Origin: Bacteroidia bacterium
GTDB taxonomy: Bacteria; Bacteroidota; Bacteroidia; Chitinophagales; Chitinophagaceae
Assembly (NCBI GenBank): GCA_030426665.1
Contig: JAUHYD010000011.1
Location: forward strand, 122,951-186,950
Length of the DNA stretch: 64,000 bases
Direction: 5' to 3'
A program made the position numbers and the translations under genes. Shown here piece by piece: positions 28,573 through 37,838 of the stretch (positions are counted from its first letter, which is position 1; each line of letters starts with the position of its first letter). A model generated the notes under the pieces. The model was not told the origin of the DNA, did no database searches, and saw only the letters and a list, made by a program, of their open reading frames with translations.

Positions 28573-30483
28573 ATGTCAGAGACAAATGGCAAAATAAATC
28601 CCCAGAAGACAAAATGGGACTCCGGTGTACATAGTATAGATGTGCTTTCCGGCAACAAATACATTTTCATTTCGTTGCTCGTTATTATCACTTTTATAGC
28701 ATTTTTCCCTACGCTTTCCTGCGGTTTTGTCGATTGGGACGACCCCTCCTACATACTAGAGAACGATTTACTCAATGCACAAAACGGCTTACTGAGTTTC
28801 GACAATATAAAAAGGATATTCACCTCCGATGTTGATGGCAGCTACAACCCGATTCCAATTCTAACATTTGCGATAGAGAAACAATTTGTTGCCCCCGACC
28901 CGGCAACGTCTCCTTTTATTTTCCATTTCGACAACCTTTTGCTGCATATCTGTAACACGGTACTTGTATTTGCTATTTTTCTACGATTCCGATTGCCCGT
29001 CATGGGTGCATTTATGGGTGCACTATTGTTTGGCATACACCCCATGCGCGTAGAGTCCGTAGCATGGGCAACGGAGCGAAAAGATGTGCTATACGGGCTA
29101 TTCTATCTTGCTGCTATCCTTTGCTACACAAACTACATTGACAATCGGGAGAAGTACAAAAAATGGCATTTTTTTGCTATCGGTTGCTCAGTGTTGGCAC
29201 TATTCTCAAAGATACAGGCGGTATGCCTCCCACTTGCATTTGTAACAATCGACTACCTGAATAAACGAAAATGGCGCTCCGCAAAAGTACTCATCATAGA
29301 AAAAGCGCCTTGGTGGATACTCTCTGCTACATTCGGGCTAGCCAGTATCTACTTGCTTAACAAAGGTGGTCACTTTTCACCGGAAGGCGCATATGCAAAA
29401 TACGGACTGATCGATCGCTTAGCGGTTGGTACTTATACTTACGGAATCTATCTGATTAAGGCAATCTATCCTTACCGTCTGACGTATTTCCACGACTACC
29501 CCGACCAACTACCAATGATGGCATTCGTATCATTGGTCTGCATTCCGGTCCTTACAGTCGCCGTAGCAATATGGGCTAATAAACAAAAGCTGAGGTACAT
29601 GTTGTTCGGCATGGCTTTTTTCACGGTGCATGTCGCCTTCTTGTTACAAATAGTACCGGTCGGGCTGGCGTTTCAGGCAGACAGATTCACGTACATTGGC
29701 TATGCCGGCTTATTCTTTATTGCGGGAAAACTTTACAGCTACTTTATTAACAAATACAACAAGGACATCAGGTTTATCAGCGCGGGTCTGGTCTTATATT
29801 TTACCACACTGGCGATTGCAACTTACACACAAGCACAAACATGGACGGACACACCAGCCCTCTGCGAACAATACATTAAATGCTATCCGAATAGTTACAA
29901 TGGGTACAACCAAGCCGGGATATATTACCTTAAAGCAGCGACAGCTAAATTCGACGACAACGACTCCTACTTCTATCGCTTAAAAAAAGCGGACAGATAT
30001 TTTAAGGAAGCTGACGAGGCAGACTCTATTAACGGACGAACGCTACCGACAATCAGTTCAGACATTTATATAAACGAGGGCATTGTGAATGCGTTAACGG
30101 GTGACTCCGTCAAAGCGATATACTACTTTACCAAAGCGATTGCCGCAACACCCAAAAGCGCAACAGCTTACGATAATCGCGGTTACCAATATTATCGAAA
30201 CAAGCAATACGATGAGGCCATTCAGGATTTCACAGACGCATTAAAAATCGAACCAGACAATCATAACACTTACTACAAACGCGCAAATTGCTATTACGCG
30301 TTAAAGAGATTCCCTGACGCTATTTTCGACCTGAACAAAGCCATCGAATTAAAAAGCGATGACCCGAACTATTTTATCGCGAGGTCGGTAGTATACAGAG
30401 CTGAGGGCAATTCTGAAAAAGCAATTGCAGACGCACAACAAGCTAAGCGCCTTGGAGGAAAAGTACCCGAGCAGTTTTTCTAA
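28573..30483 (+). CDS. Polytopic membrane protein with C-terminal TPRs (TMTC/GT-C-like)
   Basis: The 636-aa protein has about ten transmembrane helices in residues ~30-420 and a TPR domain in residues ~430-636. The first periplasmic loop carries CGFVDWDDPSYILEN, and further on come GIHPMRVESVAWATERKDVLY and the DUF1736-like middle. This is the layout of TMTC-type proteins, some of which are protein O-mannosyltransferases. The TPRs include YDNRGYQYYRNKQYDEAIQDF and YYKRANCYYALKRFPDAIFDL. The DD-type acidic loop motif suggests glycosyltransferase activity, but the substrate is unknown. Confidence 0.8.
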   Translation: MSETNGKINPQKTKWDSGVHSIDVLSGNKYIFISLLVIITFIAFFPTLSCGFVDWDDPSYILENDLLNAQNGLLSFDNIKRIFTSDVDGSYNPIPILTFAIEKQFVAPDPATSPFIFHFDNLLLHICNTVLVFAIFLRFRLPVMGAFMGALLFGIHPMRVESVAWATERKDVLYGLFYLAAILCYTNYIDNREKYKKWHFFAIGCSVLALFSKIQAVCLPLAFVTIDYLNKRKWRSAKVLIIEKAPWWILSATFGLASIYLLNKGGHFSPEGAYAKYGLIDRLAVGTYTYGIYLIKAIYPYRLTYFHDYPDQLPMMAFVSLVCIPVLTVAVAIWANKQKLRYMLFGMAFFTVHVAFLLQIVPVGLAFQADRFTYIGYAGLFFIAGKLYSYFINKYNKDIRFISAGLVLYFTTLAIATYTQAQTWTDTPALCEQYIKCYPNSYNGYNQAGIYYLKAATAKFDDNDSYFYRLKKADRYFKEADEADSINGRTLPTISSDIYINEGIVNALTGDSVKAIYYFTKAIAATPKSATAYDNRGYQYYRNKQYDEAIQDFTDALKIEPDNHNTYYKRANCYYALKRFPDAIFDLNKAIELKSDDPNYFIARSVVYRAEGNSEKAIADAQQAKRLGGKVPEQFF

Positions 30484-30526
30484 CGGCTTCAATTGCTCGC
30501 ATACTACCAACTTGGCAATATTTTTC

Positions 30527-30534
30527 TAATTTTG
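30527..30534 (+). promoter_or_regulatory. yajQ promoter (-7 box)
   Basis: TAATTTTG matches TAnnTTTG perfectly and lies 25 bp before the ATG. The -33 box is not clear. Confidence 0.5.
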
Positions 30535-30559
30535 GGACGTTAGCTAAAAACTTATTCTT

Positions 30560-31048
30560 ATGCCATCTTTTGATATTGCCAGCAAGGTTGACCTGCAAAC
30601 GTTAGACAATGCCGTAAACATTGCCAAGAAAGAAATCTCGACACGTTACGATTTCAAAGGAACGCATGTGTCTATAGAGCTAGACAAGAAAACACTTGTT
30701 ATTGCTATCGAAGTGGATAGCGAAATGAAAATGCAACAGGTTGAAGATGTGTTGCTAACAAAGGCACTAAGACAAGGTTTGGAGGCCAATTCTTTTGACA
30801 TGTCAAAAGAACCTACTGCTTCAGGAAAAAACTTCAGAAAGTCCGTAACCATCAAAAACGGAATCGACAGAGAAAATGCCAAAAAGATTGTAAAGCTCAT
30901 TAAAGACAGTGGCTCAAAAGTTCAGGCAGCTATCATGGATGATATAATAAGAGTAACCGGGAAAAAGATTGACGATTTGCAGGCCGTTATTCAATTGTGC
31001 AAATCCGCAAATCTCGATTTACCACTTCAGTTCATAAACATGAAGTAA
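30560..31048 (+). CDS. yajQ: YajQ-family nucleotide/c-di-GMP-binding protein
   Basis: The 162-aa protein begins with the family signature MPSFDIASKVDLQTLDNAV and ISTRYDFKGTHVSIELDKK. It continues with two tandem alpha/beta modules and ends with LDLPLQFINMK, closely matching the YajQ C-terminus. YajQ proteins bind RNA or nucleotides, and a Xanthomonas member binds c-di-GMP. The role here is not predictable. It is convergent with the carotenoid operon. Confidence 0.95.
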   Translation: MPSFDIASKVDLQTLDNAVNIAKKEISTRYDFKGTHVSIELDKKTLVIAIEVDSEMKMQQVEDVLLTKALRQGLEANSFDMSKEPTASGKNFRKSVTIKNGIDRENAKKIVKLIKDSGSKVQAAIMDDIIRVTGKKIDDLQAVIQLCKSANLDLPLQFINMK

Positions 31049-31069
31049 ATCATAGGTCTGCAAGCTCAT

Positions 31070-31759
31070 TTAGTGTTCTGTCGTCCGGAAATATTCAAAA
31101 CCCGCAATATTCATCAATAGAAGAAGCATCCCATAAAATGTATCTTCAACCGGTATCGAAAACATTCTTATACCGAGATTATGTGCGTCGTTGTACCTAA
31201 CAACCGGCGCATCCGTAAAACCGCCGGTCAATATACCGTTCGACAAGAAGAAGGGAATAAGTATGAGCAGGAACGTAAGATAAAATGCGGAAAAGAACCT
31301 GAAGCGCAGCACAAGCAGAACAACAAGAAAGAATGACAGCAGAAAAAAAGTCACCGACGTATACAGCCGGGGCAGAAAAAAAATACCTACAACAGAAAGT
31401 GCAACCACCAACATTACAGAAAGGGCATTCGCCGATTTTCTAAACTTCGAAAGGTCAATATATTTTTCGACACAGAAATACGTAAACACAGACGCATACG
31501 GAATACAAATAAAAAACAGAATTTCCTCAATAGGCAAATCGAGTACATAAAGACCCAAAACATACCTGCTATTGAAACTCCAAATCCCCGCCCTGGTGAA
31601 AATAACATCCCACACAAGAAAGATTAATGCGGTAATAAGACTAGGTAACCAAAAGTATCGCCACTGACTTACAAACCGAAATCGAGGATGAAACGAAAAC
31701 AGAAAGGGGAAAAGAATACAGAAAAAGTCTACTGCTAAGTAAAGAAACCTGTCAGGCAT
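31070..31759 (-). CDS. crtY: Lycopene cyclase, fused CrtYc-CrtYd type
   Basis: The 229-aa integral membrane protein has six or seven helices and an internal duplication. Each half carries the diagnostic acidic motif, [14 protein letters not shown] in the first half and [13 protein letters not shown] in the second, as in fused heterodimer-type (CrtYcd) lycopene beta-cyclases of Bacteroidota, archaea and fungi. It should convert lycopene to beta-carotene in the inner membrane. Its ATG overlaps the crtZ stop by 8 bp. It is the last gene of the carotenoid operon. Confidence 0.9.
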   Translation of the reverse strand: MPDRFLYLAVDFFCILFPFLFSFHPRFRFVSQWRYFWLPSLITALIFLVWDVIFTRAGIWSFNSRYVLGLYVLDLPIEEILFFICIPYASVFTYFCVEKYIDLSKFRKSANALSVMLVVALSVVGIFFLPRLYTSVTFFLLSFFLVVLLVLRFRFFSAFYLTFLLILIPFFLSNGILTGGFTDAPVVRYNDAHNLGIRMFSIPVEDTFYGMLLLLMNIAGFEYFRTTEH

Positions 31760-32225
31760 TGGCTCTTCTTTGTTTTAAAGCTTCGAAGAAATACTTCATC
31801 GGCACAAACAACATCCCAAAACACTCTCCATCTTCTTTGCCCAGATGCTTGTGGTGCATCTTGTGGGCACGTCTGATTGCACGAAAATAAAAGTTGTCTG
31901 AGTTTCGCAATATCTTAAATCGCTGATGAATGAAAATATCATGCACCAGAAAATAGGCAAAGCCATAGATTGTGATGCCTAGCCCGATAAAAAACAAGTT
32001 TGCGTATGGCGTATACAGACCCAAAGCCAGGCAAGCGATCCCGGGCAATGCAAAAATCAAAAAGAAGTAATCATTTTTTTCAAAAAATGAAGTAGGATTC
32101 TTCTTATGATGGTCCTCGTGCAAATGCCACAACATACCATGCATTACGAACTTATGTGTAAGCCAGGCCACTCCCTCCATACCAAAGAAAGTCACGATTA
32201 CAATAAAAATGTCTACATACCACAT
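31752..32225 (-). CDS. crtZ: Beta-carotene hydroxylase
   Basis: The 157-aa membrane di-iron oxygenase adds hydroxyls at the 3 and 3' positions of beta-carotene to give zeaxanthin. His boxes are visible: [27 protein letters not shown] and RAHKMHHKH, the fatty-acid-hydroxylase pattern with about four helices. I start at the ATG at 32225, one base after the stop of the upstream SRPBCC gene, rather than at a start inside that gene (32249). The C-terminus overlaps crtY. Confidence 0.93.
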   Translation of the reverse strand: MWYVDIFIVIVTFFGMEGVAWLTHKFVMHGMLWHLHEDHHKKNPTSFFEKNDYFFLIFALPGIACLALGLYTPYANLFFIGLGITIYGFAYFLVHDIFIHQRFKILRNSDNFYFRAIRRAHKMHHKHLGKEDGECFGMLFVPMKYFFEALKQRRANA

Positions 32226-32226
32226 G

Positions 32227-32700
32227 TCAATCAGACTTATAAGTTCCAAATAGGTCTAACAACTTGTTATACCGAAAATTAAAAATATCATTTAGCTTAC
32301 CACGAACAAATATCGCATGTCCCAACAACCCTAGTACGCCGAATGGCAATGCATAGTTCACGACATCAGTCATTTTTACACCACCCGAAATTTCCTCAAA
32401 TGTGTGAGTGTGCTCCCACAATTTGTACGGACCAATTTCCTGCCTGTCTGTAAAGCGTTGCAAAGGTACAACTCCTGTTATCTCTGTGCGCCACTTGAGC
32501 GGTATTCCTAACATTGGACTAACCTTGTAATCAATCTTCATACCTGCCACAATAGGCGCATCACTTAGCTTTGTCAATATAACAAAGTTCATTTCCGGCG
32601 GGGTGATCTTCGATAGGTTTCCGGCCGAAGAAAAGAATTCCCACGCTTCTTTTAAACTAATTGGCAGCAACTGCACTCTTTCTAGCGTAAACACTTTCAT
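32227..32700 (-). CDS. SRPBCC (START/Bet v 1-like) ligand-binding protein of the carotenoid operon
   Basis: The 157-aa protein has the SRPBCC helix-grip layout: an N-terminal strand (FTLERVQLLPISLKEAWEFFSS), NLSKITPPEMNF, then DRQEIGPYKLWEHTHTFEEI and a long C-terminal helix. The fold encloses a hydrophobic cavity. It is encoded between idi and crtZ with a 4-bp ATGA overlap on the idi side, so it is co-translated with the carotenoid enzymes. A role in binding or presenting a carotenoid or polyprenyl intermediate is an inference. No catalytic residues are evident. Confidence 0.85.
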   Translation of the reverse strand: MKVFTLERVQLLPISLKEAWEFFSSAGNLSKITPPEMNFVILTKLSDAPIVAGMKIDYKVSPMLGIPLKWRTEITGVVPLQRFTDRQEIGPYKLWEHTHTFEEISGGVKMTDVVNYALPFGVLGLLGHAIFVRGKLNDIFNFRYNKLLDLFGTYKSD

Positions 32701-33221
32701 ATTTCTACCTTTTTGAAAATTTCACTTTTCCAGTTACTCATACACAATTTGAACCACTCTGTATATATATCGGGATTCGCAACCACATCTTTTGTTAGTT
32801 CTTCCTGCGAAACATATTTCCAGGCTGTAACTTCCGTCAGGTCCGGTTTCGGCAAATCGTCAGTAATTCCTACAAATACATGATCTAGTTCATGTTCGGT
32901 TAACCCATTTGTAAGTTCGGCTTTGTAAACAAATGAAAAGACCTTTTCAAGCTCGCAAGAAATACCCATCTCTTCATACAAACGTCTCGAAGCCGCTTTG
33001 TCTACGGGCTCTCCGTCTCTCGGATGACTACAACATGTATTAGTCCACAATAGCGCAGAGTGGTATTTACCTTCCGCACGTTGGTGAATAAGAAGTTCAC
33101 CATCACTATTAAACACGAAAACAGAAATTGCCCGGTGCAGCAGACCTTTTATGTGTACTTCCTGCTTTTCCATCAATCCGATTGCATTATCGAACTCGTC
33201 TACCAAAACAACTTTTTCCAT
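32697..33221 (-). CDS. idi: Isopentenyl-diphosphate delta-isomerase type I
   Basis: The 174-aa Nudix-fold enzyme interconverts IPP and DMAPP, supplying the isoprenoid starter. It shows HRAISVFVFNSDGELLIHQRA, the catalytic Cys in LLWTNTCCSHPRDGE, and the Nudix-like helix RRLYEEMGISCELEKVF with Glu ligands. HELDHVFVG is also typical. It lies between crtB (11-bp gap) and the SRPBCC gene (4-bp overlap), so precursor supply is co-regulated with pigment synthesis. Confidence 0.95.
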   Translation of the reverse strand: MEKVVLVDEFDNAIGLMEKQEVHIKGLLHRAISVFVFNSDGELLIHQRAEGKYHSALLWTNTCCSHPRDGEPVDKAASRRLYEEMGISCELEKVFSFVYKAELTNGLTEHELDHVFVGITDDLPKPDLTEVTAWKYVSQEELTKDVVANPDIYTEWFKLCMSNWKSEIFKKVEI

Positions 33222-33232
33222 ATCACTACAAT

Positions 33233-34069
33233 TTATAGAATGCTCAAACTATGCCGAAAATACGAGGTCACCAACAATCCTACCTTCTTCGGGTTAGAAA
33301 TACGAACCCTGTCCATAAGGATTCTGGAAGATGGTACAGACCTGATTTTTTTGTATAGACTCCTATAATACATGTATGCAACATATACTCCAAACCTTGC
33401 AGCCTTTGGCAATTGCTTTATGCCAATGAAAGCCTCTTTGAAGTCATTTGAAATATCAGCTTCAATATTCCTTTTCTCAGTGTCTGAAAAAGAACCAAAC
33501 GCAACACCCGGAAAATACACCCTGCCCAAAAACTCATAATCACTTTTCAAATCCCTAAGGAAATTCACCTTCTGAAATGCCGCACCTAACTTACGTGCTG
33601 CCGGTACAAGCTTCTCATAAAGAGCGTCATCCTTTTCAACAAATACACGCAGACACATCAACCCCACTACCTCAGCAGAGCCCACTATGTATTCGTCATA
33701 GGCATCTCCGGAATAGGTCATCTTCTTCAAATCCATTTCCATACTCTTCAAGAAAACTTCTATCAACTCCCTATCTATGTTGTACGTATTTACGGTATGC
33801 TGAAAACTATTCAGAATCGGATTAAGGCTGATTTTACGGTCGATTGCCAGCCATGTTTCCTTTTTAAACTCCTCAAGGAGCTCTTTTTTATTGTAATCAT
33901 GAAAGCTATCAACAATTTCATCTGCAAACCGCACGAAACCATATATTGCATATATAGGTTCATGAAGATGCTTATCCAGGCAATGAATTCCTAAAGAAAA
34001 ACTAGTGCTGTATGCTCTTGTGGTCAACCGGCTACATGCCGCAGATACATCATCAAACAAACTTTTCAT
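33233..34069 (-). CDS. crtB: Phytoene synthase
   Basis: The 278-aa all-alpha prenyltransferase joins two GGPP to phytoene. The first Asp-rich motif is FADEIVDSF (about residue 50). The second is NFLRDLKSDYEFLGRVYFP. TRAYSTSFSLGI at the N-terminus is also family-typical. It is 6 bp downstream of crtI. The GGPP synthase that makes its substrate is not in the window. Confidence 0.95.
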   Translation of the reverse strand: MKSLFDDVSAACSRLTTRAYSTSFSLGIHCLDKHLHEPIYAIYGFVRFADEIVDSFHDYNKKELLEEFKKETWLAIDRKISLNPILNSFQHTVNTYNIDRELIEVFLKSMEMDLKKMTYSGDAYDEYIVGSAEVVGLMCLRVFVEKDDALYEKLVPAARKLGAAFQKVNFLRDLKSDYEFLGRVYFPGVAFGSFSDTEKRNIEADISNDFKEAFIGIKQLPKAARFGVYVAYMYYRSLYKKIRSVPSSRILMDRVRISNPKKVGLLVTSYFRHSLSIL

Positions 34070-34075
34070 AGTGCG

Positions 34076-35548
34076 TTATCTTTTTAAATAATTTATCATT
34101 TGCTCAGCCGCAATTTGTCCTGAAATTAACGCCGGTGGAACCCCGGGCCCGGGAACTGTAAGCTGACCGGCATAAAAGAGGTTTTTCACTTCCTTGTTTC
34201 GGATAGATGGTTTTAATACTGCCGTTTGTCGTAAGGTATTGGCAAGTCCATACGCATTACCACGAAAAGCATAATAGTCCGCTTTGAAGTCGTTAATACA
34301 ATACGACTTCTTATAAACGACATGTTTTGATATTTCATCTTCACATATCTCCTCCATCCGCTTCATAACGATTTCATAGTAGCGCTCACGCAATATCGGC
34401 GTATCATCCAGACCCGGTGCAATAGGCACCAGTACAAACAAATTCTCCATGCCAATGGGCGCTACCGTACTGTCAGTTTTCGATGGACAACAAACATAAA
34501 AGAGCGGTTCCGTCGGCCATTGCGGGCTTTCATATATCTCCTTTGCGTGAACGTCAAGCGAAGTATCGAAAAACAAGTTGTGATGAATCAGCTTCTTCAC
34601 TTTTTTATTCACACCCAAATAAAATATGAGAGAGGATGGTGCCATCGTCCGCTTCCCCCAATAAGATTCTGTATAGTTTCTATACTTTGGCTGGAGCAAA
34701 GCCTGCTCAATGTGGTGATAATCGCCGGTAGCTACAACTCCGGAAACCAAATCACTTCTATCACCAGAATCTAACTCAACAACCTTCCCGTCCTCCACAA
34801 CAATACGCTTCACATCGTCATTATTCCTGAATGCAACACCCAACGACCGGGCAAGTGTCTCCATACCTTCACCTATCTTCATCATTCCTCCTTTTGGGTA
34901 CCAGGTCCCCAAAGACAAAGCTGCATAGTTCATCAGGCTATACAGCGCAGGAATCTGTTTTGCCATTGCCCCCAAAAACAAAACCGGAAATTCCATTAGA
35001 GCAACCAAACGTTCGTCTTTAAAATAGGTACGCACATGGCTACTCACCGATTGAAAAACATCGAGCTTCACAACACCTTTTACCAACGAACCAGTTGCAA
35101 ACTCAAACCACGAATAGCTGGGCTTATACACCAGTTCCTGCATCCCCACATCGTACTTATACTTCCCTTCAGACAAAAACTTTTTCAATTTATCAGCACT
35201 GCCTTTCTCTATTTCTTCAAACACCTCATAAATCCCTTCAATTGACGCGGGGATAGGGAGAATGTCGTCCTTGCTAAACAACATCTGGAACCCGGGATCG
35301 AGTTGCACTAATTCGTAAAAATCGCCGGGATTCTTTCCGAAGTTTTCGAAAAAACGCTCGAAAACATCCGGCATCCAGTACCAACTCGGCCCCATATCGA
35401 ACGTAAACCCTGCTTCTGAAAAAGACCTCGCCCTTCCGCCATTTGTTGCATTTTTCTCATGCACGGTCACAGACAGCCCGGCGTCTGCCAAAAAACACGC
35501 TGCCGACATACCTGCAAAACCACTACCTATAACCGAGACATTTTTCAA
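34076..35548 (-). CDS. crtI: Phytoene desaturase
   Basis: The 490-aa FAD enzyme desaturates phytoene to lycopene. The N-terminal dinucleotide-binding motif is VIGSGFAGMSAACFLADAG, followed by GGRARSF. The C-terminal carotenoid-desaturase signature is NLFYAGQLTVPGPGVPPALISG. The only start that fits is a TTG at 35546-35548, since there is no in-frame ATG near it. A membrane-associated activity is expected. It is the first biosynthetic gene after the light-sensor-like regulator. Confidence 0.95.
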   Translation of the reverse strand: MKNVSVIGSGFAGMSAACFLADAGLSVTVHEKNATNGGRARSFSEAGFTFDMGPSWYWMPDVFERFFENFGKNPGDFYELVQLDPGFQMLFSKDDILPIPASIEGIYEVFEEIEKGSADKLKKFLSEGKYKYDVGMQELVYKPSYSWFEFATGSLVKGVVKLDVFQSVSSHVRTYFKDERLVALMEFPVLFLGAMAKQIPALYSLMNYAALSLGTWYPKGGMMKIGEGMETLARSLGVAFRNNDDVKRIVVEDGKVVELDSGDRSDLVSGVVATGDYHHIEQALLQPKYRNYTESYWGKRTMAPSSLIFYLGVNKKVKKLIHHNLFFDTSLDVHAKEIYESPQWPTEPLFYVCCPSKTDSTVAPIGMENLFVLVPIAPGLDDTPILRERYYEIVMKRMEEICEDEISKHVVYKKSYCINDFKADYYAFRGNAYGLANTLRQTAVLKPSIRNKEVKNLFYAGQLTVPGPGVPPALISGQIAAEQMINYLKR

Positions 35549-35589
35549 AAGCTGTATTATTTAGAACTTGTTCATGTATTTCTATTATT

Positions 35590-36474
35590 TCAAGCAATCT
35601 CGTTAAGCAAGTCACCTACTGCCTTCATGTACGTAACATTTTTTAACCCTGTTTTATCCTCCGGTAACAATTCTTCATTACCCGCTACCAACAATTTCAT
35701 CTTACCTGATATAATTGAATACTTTTCTATCATGGACGCTACTTCCTCTCTGGGACGTGGCGTAACAAAAAACGTCAATGAGTAGTCTGGCTTTACGGCA
35801 GCAATCACCTCCACCAGGCTTTCCATAGGCAAATTCTGCCCCAGATAAACCGTTTTAAATCCGTGTGACAGTAAAATATAATTGGCAAACAGAAGCCCCA
35901 ATTCATGCCACTCATCCGATGGGAGAAAAAGCAGCACCTTTTCACTCCGCTTTACAGTGGCAACCAGCCCATCGGTTGCCGCTATCAGTTTGCGCCTGAT
36001 GATACATGATGCGAAATGCTCCTGCACAGGCACCGCTTTATTTACCGACCACAAAACACCCGTCTTGTTCATAAAAGGGTAAATAATATTCAACATAGTA
36101 TCATAAAGTCCCATACGCAATACAGCGGCAGAAAACACACGTTCAAATCCGACCTCATCATACGAAAGCATACACGAAATCAAATCATTTACATACCCTG
36201 AATCTCCATAGCGCCCGGACGAAGCATTCGACTCCAATTCTAACTTCTGATGCAGCTCAGATTCGCTATAGCCGGCTATTTTCGATATTTTATATCCGTA
36301 AGAAAGCAAAGTAGTTACATTAAGCAGTTTTCGCACCTGCTCATCATTGTAGTAACGCCTGTTTGTCTCGCTTCTGTTAGGCTTAATAAGCGAATAACGC
36401 TTCTCCCAAATCCTGATAGTATGGGCTTTAATTCCCGTAAGCCGCTCTAAATCGCTAATTTGGTAAGATTCCAT
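35590..36474 (-). CDS. carH: MerR-type regulator with B12-binding domain (CarH-like photoreceptor)
   Basis: The 294-aa protein has an N-terminal MerR HTH (ISDLERLTGIKAHTIRIWEKRY, residues ~6-27), a helical bundle, and a cobalamin-binding Rossmann domain. The capping motif W-x9-EH is exact (Trp142, Glu152, His153). The B12-ligating motif ExHxxG is present (Glu188, His190, Gly193). In CarH these let adenosylcobalamin act as a light sensor: the dark tetramer represses and light breaks it. The later SxV and GG elements are altered (SLT, VAGN), so nucleotide-loop contacts may differ. It heads the carotenoid operon and probably represses it in the dark. Confidence 0.9.
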   Translation of the reverse strand: MESYQISDLERLTGIKAHTIRIWEKRYSLIKPNRSETNRRYYNDEQVRKLLNVTTLLSYGYKISKIAGYSESELHQKLELESNASSGRYGDSGYVNDLISCMLSYDEVGFERVFSAAVLRMGLYDTMLNIIYPFMNKTGVLWSVNKAVPVQEHFASCIIRRKLIAATDGLVATVKRSEKVLLFLPSDEWHELGLLFANYILLSHGFKTVYLGQNLPMESLVEVIAAVKPDYSLTFFVTPRPREEVASMIEKYSIISGKMKLLVAGNEELLPEDKTGLKNVTYMKAVGDLLNEIA

Positions 36475-36512
36475 TTTGTTTAACTTTTACACTACAAACC
36501 TAAACAAAATTA
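36475..36512 (-). promoter_or_regulatory. Carotenoid operon promoter and candidate CarH operator
   Basis: Two perfect -7 boxes occur on the minus strand, TAGGTTTG (36495-36502) and TAATTTTG (36505-36512). An inverted repeat TTTGTTTA (36475-36482) / TAAACAAA (36501-36508) spans the initiation region and touches both boxes. Repression from it would block the operon. CarH binding is inferred from position only. Confidence 0.45.
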
Positions 36513-36862
36513 TTCAACAAGAGAAAACAATTTAAACAATAGCCGAAATCCAAACATTTCTTTAACAAGCAACACTGCCTTAACTCACTTATAACACGCT
36601 AACTATTTCCTGCTTGCTATGTGATTGTTGTATTAATTAGTGTACCCTATTATAAGACAGGGCAACCAACCAATGAGTGGACGAAAAAATGCTGAAACCG
36701 AAATGCCGCTTACACTAATTCCGAATAAGCGAACAATGATATATTATTGCAAATCAACACGCTGACTGTTGGGCAATAGGCCTGCATTAGGTCAATCTAT
36801 TTGTATTAAAATATGTCGTATAAAAAGCCTCGTAGGGAACAAACACACACAATAACGGTCGA
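36513..36862. other. Intergenic region upstream of carH
   Basis: About 350 bp with no credible ORF. It contains further ACAA-type repeats next to the operon promoter and AT-rich sequence. I see no tRNA, terminator hairpin or mobile element. Confidence 0.5.
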
Positions 36863-37621
36863 TTACTTTCGCCTATTATATGCTCGAATCTTAGCGTATT
36901 TAACAAAGGCTGCATAGGCCGACATCCGACAAATGACGAACCCATAAAAACCATCGAGAATGCCCATTTTAATGAAATATTCAGAGATAAAATGCCAAAC
37001 AGGAGAAAAAATTATTTTCAGCAGACTCGCATCTCGGCCATTTTCAATCGCTGATTGTGCAGCTAACTCCGTATATCGCTCTATCTTCTGCAAGTGACCA
37101 CTCATAGTCCTGAAACTGTAATGAAGCATGTCTCCACTTAGTCGCCCCACAATTTCACGCTCGTTCGCTGGTTGCCAGAACTCATGAACCTTTCGCTCTG
37201 CCCAGCTCCCCATTGTTCTATTATACAATCTTGTCTGCCAATCGGGATACCAACCGCAATGACGTATCCACTTTCCGCAGTAGTTTGTCAACCTTGCCAT
37301 CCTGTAAACATTACATGAAGGCTGGGTTTTAACCTCGGCTATGCTCGCAATTAGTTCAGGGGTTAACTCCTCGTCAGCATCCATTGACAAAATCCAGTCA
37401 TTTGCTGCCAACCCGGTCGCATAGTTCTTCTGCTGGGCATAACCATCAAAATCACGCTGCACTACCCTCGCCCCAAAACCCATTGCTATCTGAACTGTCT
37501 TGTCTGTAGAATTGCTGTCAACAACGACTATTTCGTCTGCTACAGACTTAACTGAAGTCAAACACCTATGAAGATTGTGTTCCTCGTTGTAAGTAATCAG
37601 AATAACGCTAAGACTTATCAT
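36863..37621 (-). CDS. Family 2 glycosyltransferase (KdtX/WaaE-like)
   Basis: The 252-aa GT-A fold enzyme starts with SLSVILITYNEEHNLHRCL. It has the nucleotide-sugar motif VVVDSNSTDKT and the metal-binding DxD in WILSMDADEEL. The C-terminal half (LTNYCGKWIRHCGWYPDWQTRLYN, then RKVHEFW) matches LPS-core beta-glucosyltransferase-like enzymes such as WaaE. It probably acts at the cytoplasmic face on lipopolysaccharide or a related glycan. It stands alone between the carotenoid operon and rplS. Confidence 0.9.
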   Translation of the reverse strand: MISLSVILITYNEEHNLHRCLTSVKSVADEIVVVDSNSTDKTVQIAMGFGARVVQRDFDGYAQQKNYATGLAANDWILSMDADEELTPELIASIAEVKTQPSCNVYRMARLTNYCGKWIRHCGWYPDWQTRLYNRTMGSWAERKVHEFWQPANEREIVGRLSGDMLHYSFRTMSGHLQKIERYTELAAQSAIENGRDASLLKIIFSPVWHFISEYFIKMGILDGFYGFVICRMSAYAAFVKYAKIRAYNRRK

Positions 37622-37808
37622 ATATGTACAACCGCACCTGTCAATGTCGACAGTATCGGTAAAAATAGAAAGACCAAATTACTTTCCACAGAATTTATTG
37701 AAGTATATTTGCAGCCTGCGCTTCAATATTGAAGCAGTAATTGCGAAAACAAGAGTAATAAAAATTAAAAAACATGTAACTTTGATTTTTTATTCCCCTC
37801 ATTTTCCT

Positions 37809-37816
37809 TACCTTCG
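37809..37816 (+). promoter_or_regulatory. rplS promoter (-7 box)
   Basis: TACCTTCG, followed by CAG, differs by one base from TAnnTTTG and lies 22 bp before the ATG. A TTTG at 37781-37784 is 24 bp upstream, slightly long for a -33 box. Confidence 0.45.
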
Positions 37817-37838
37817 CAGTCCGAAAAATAATTAAACA

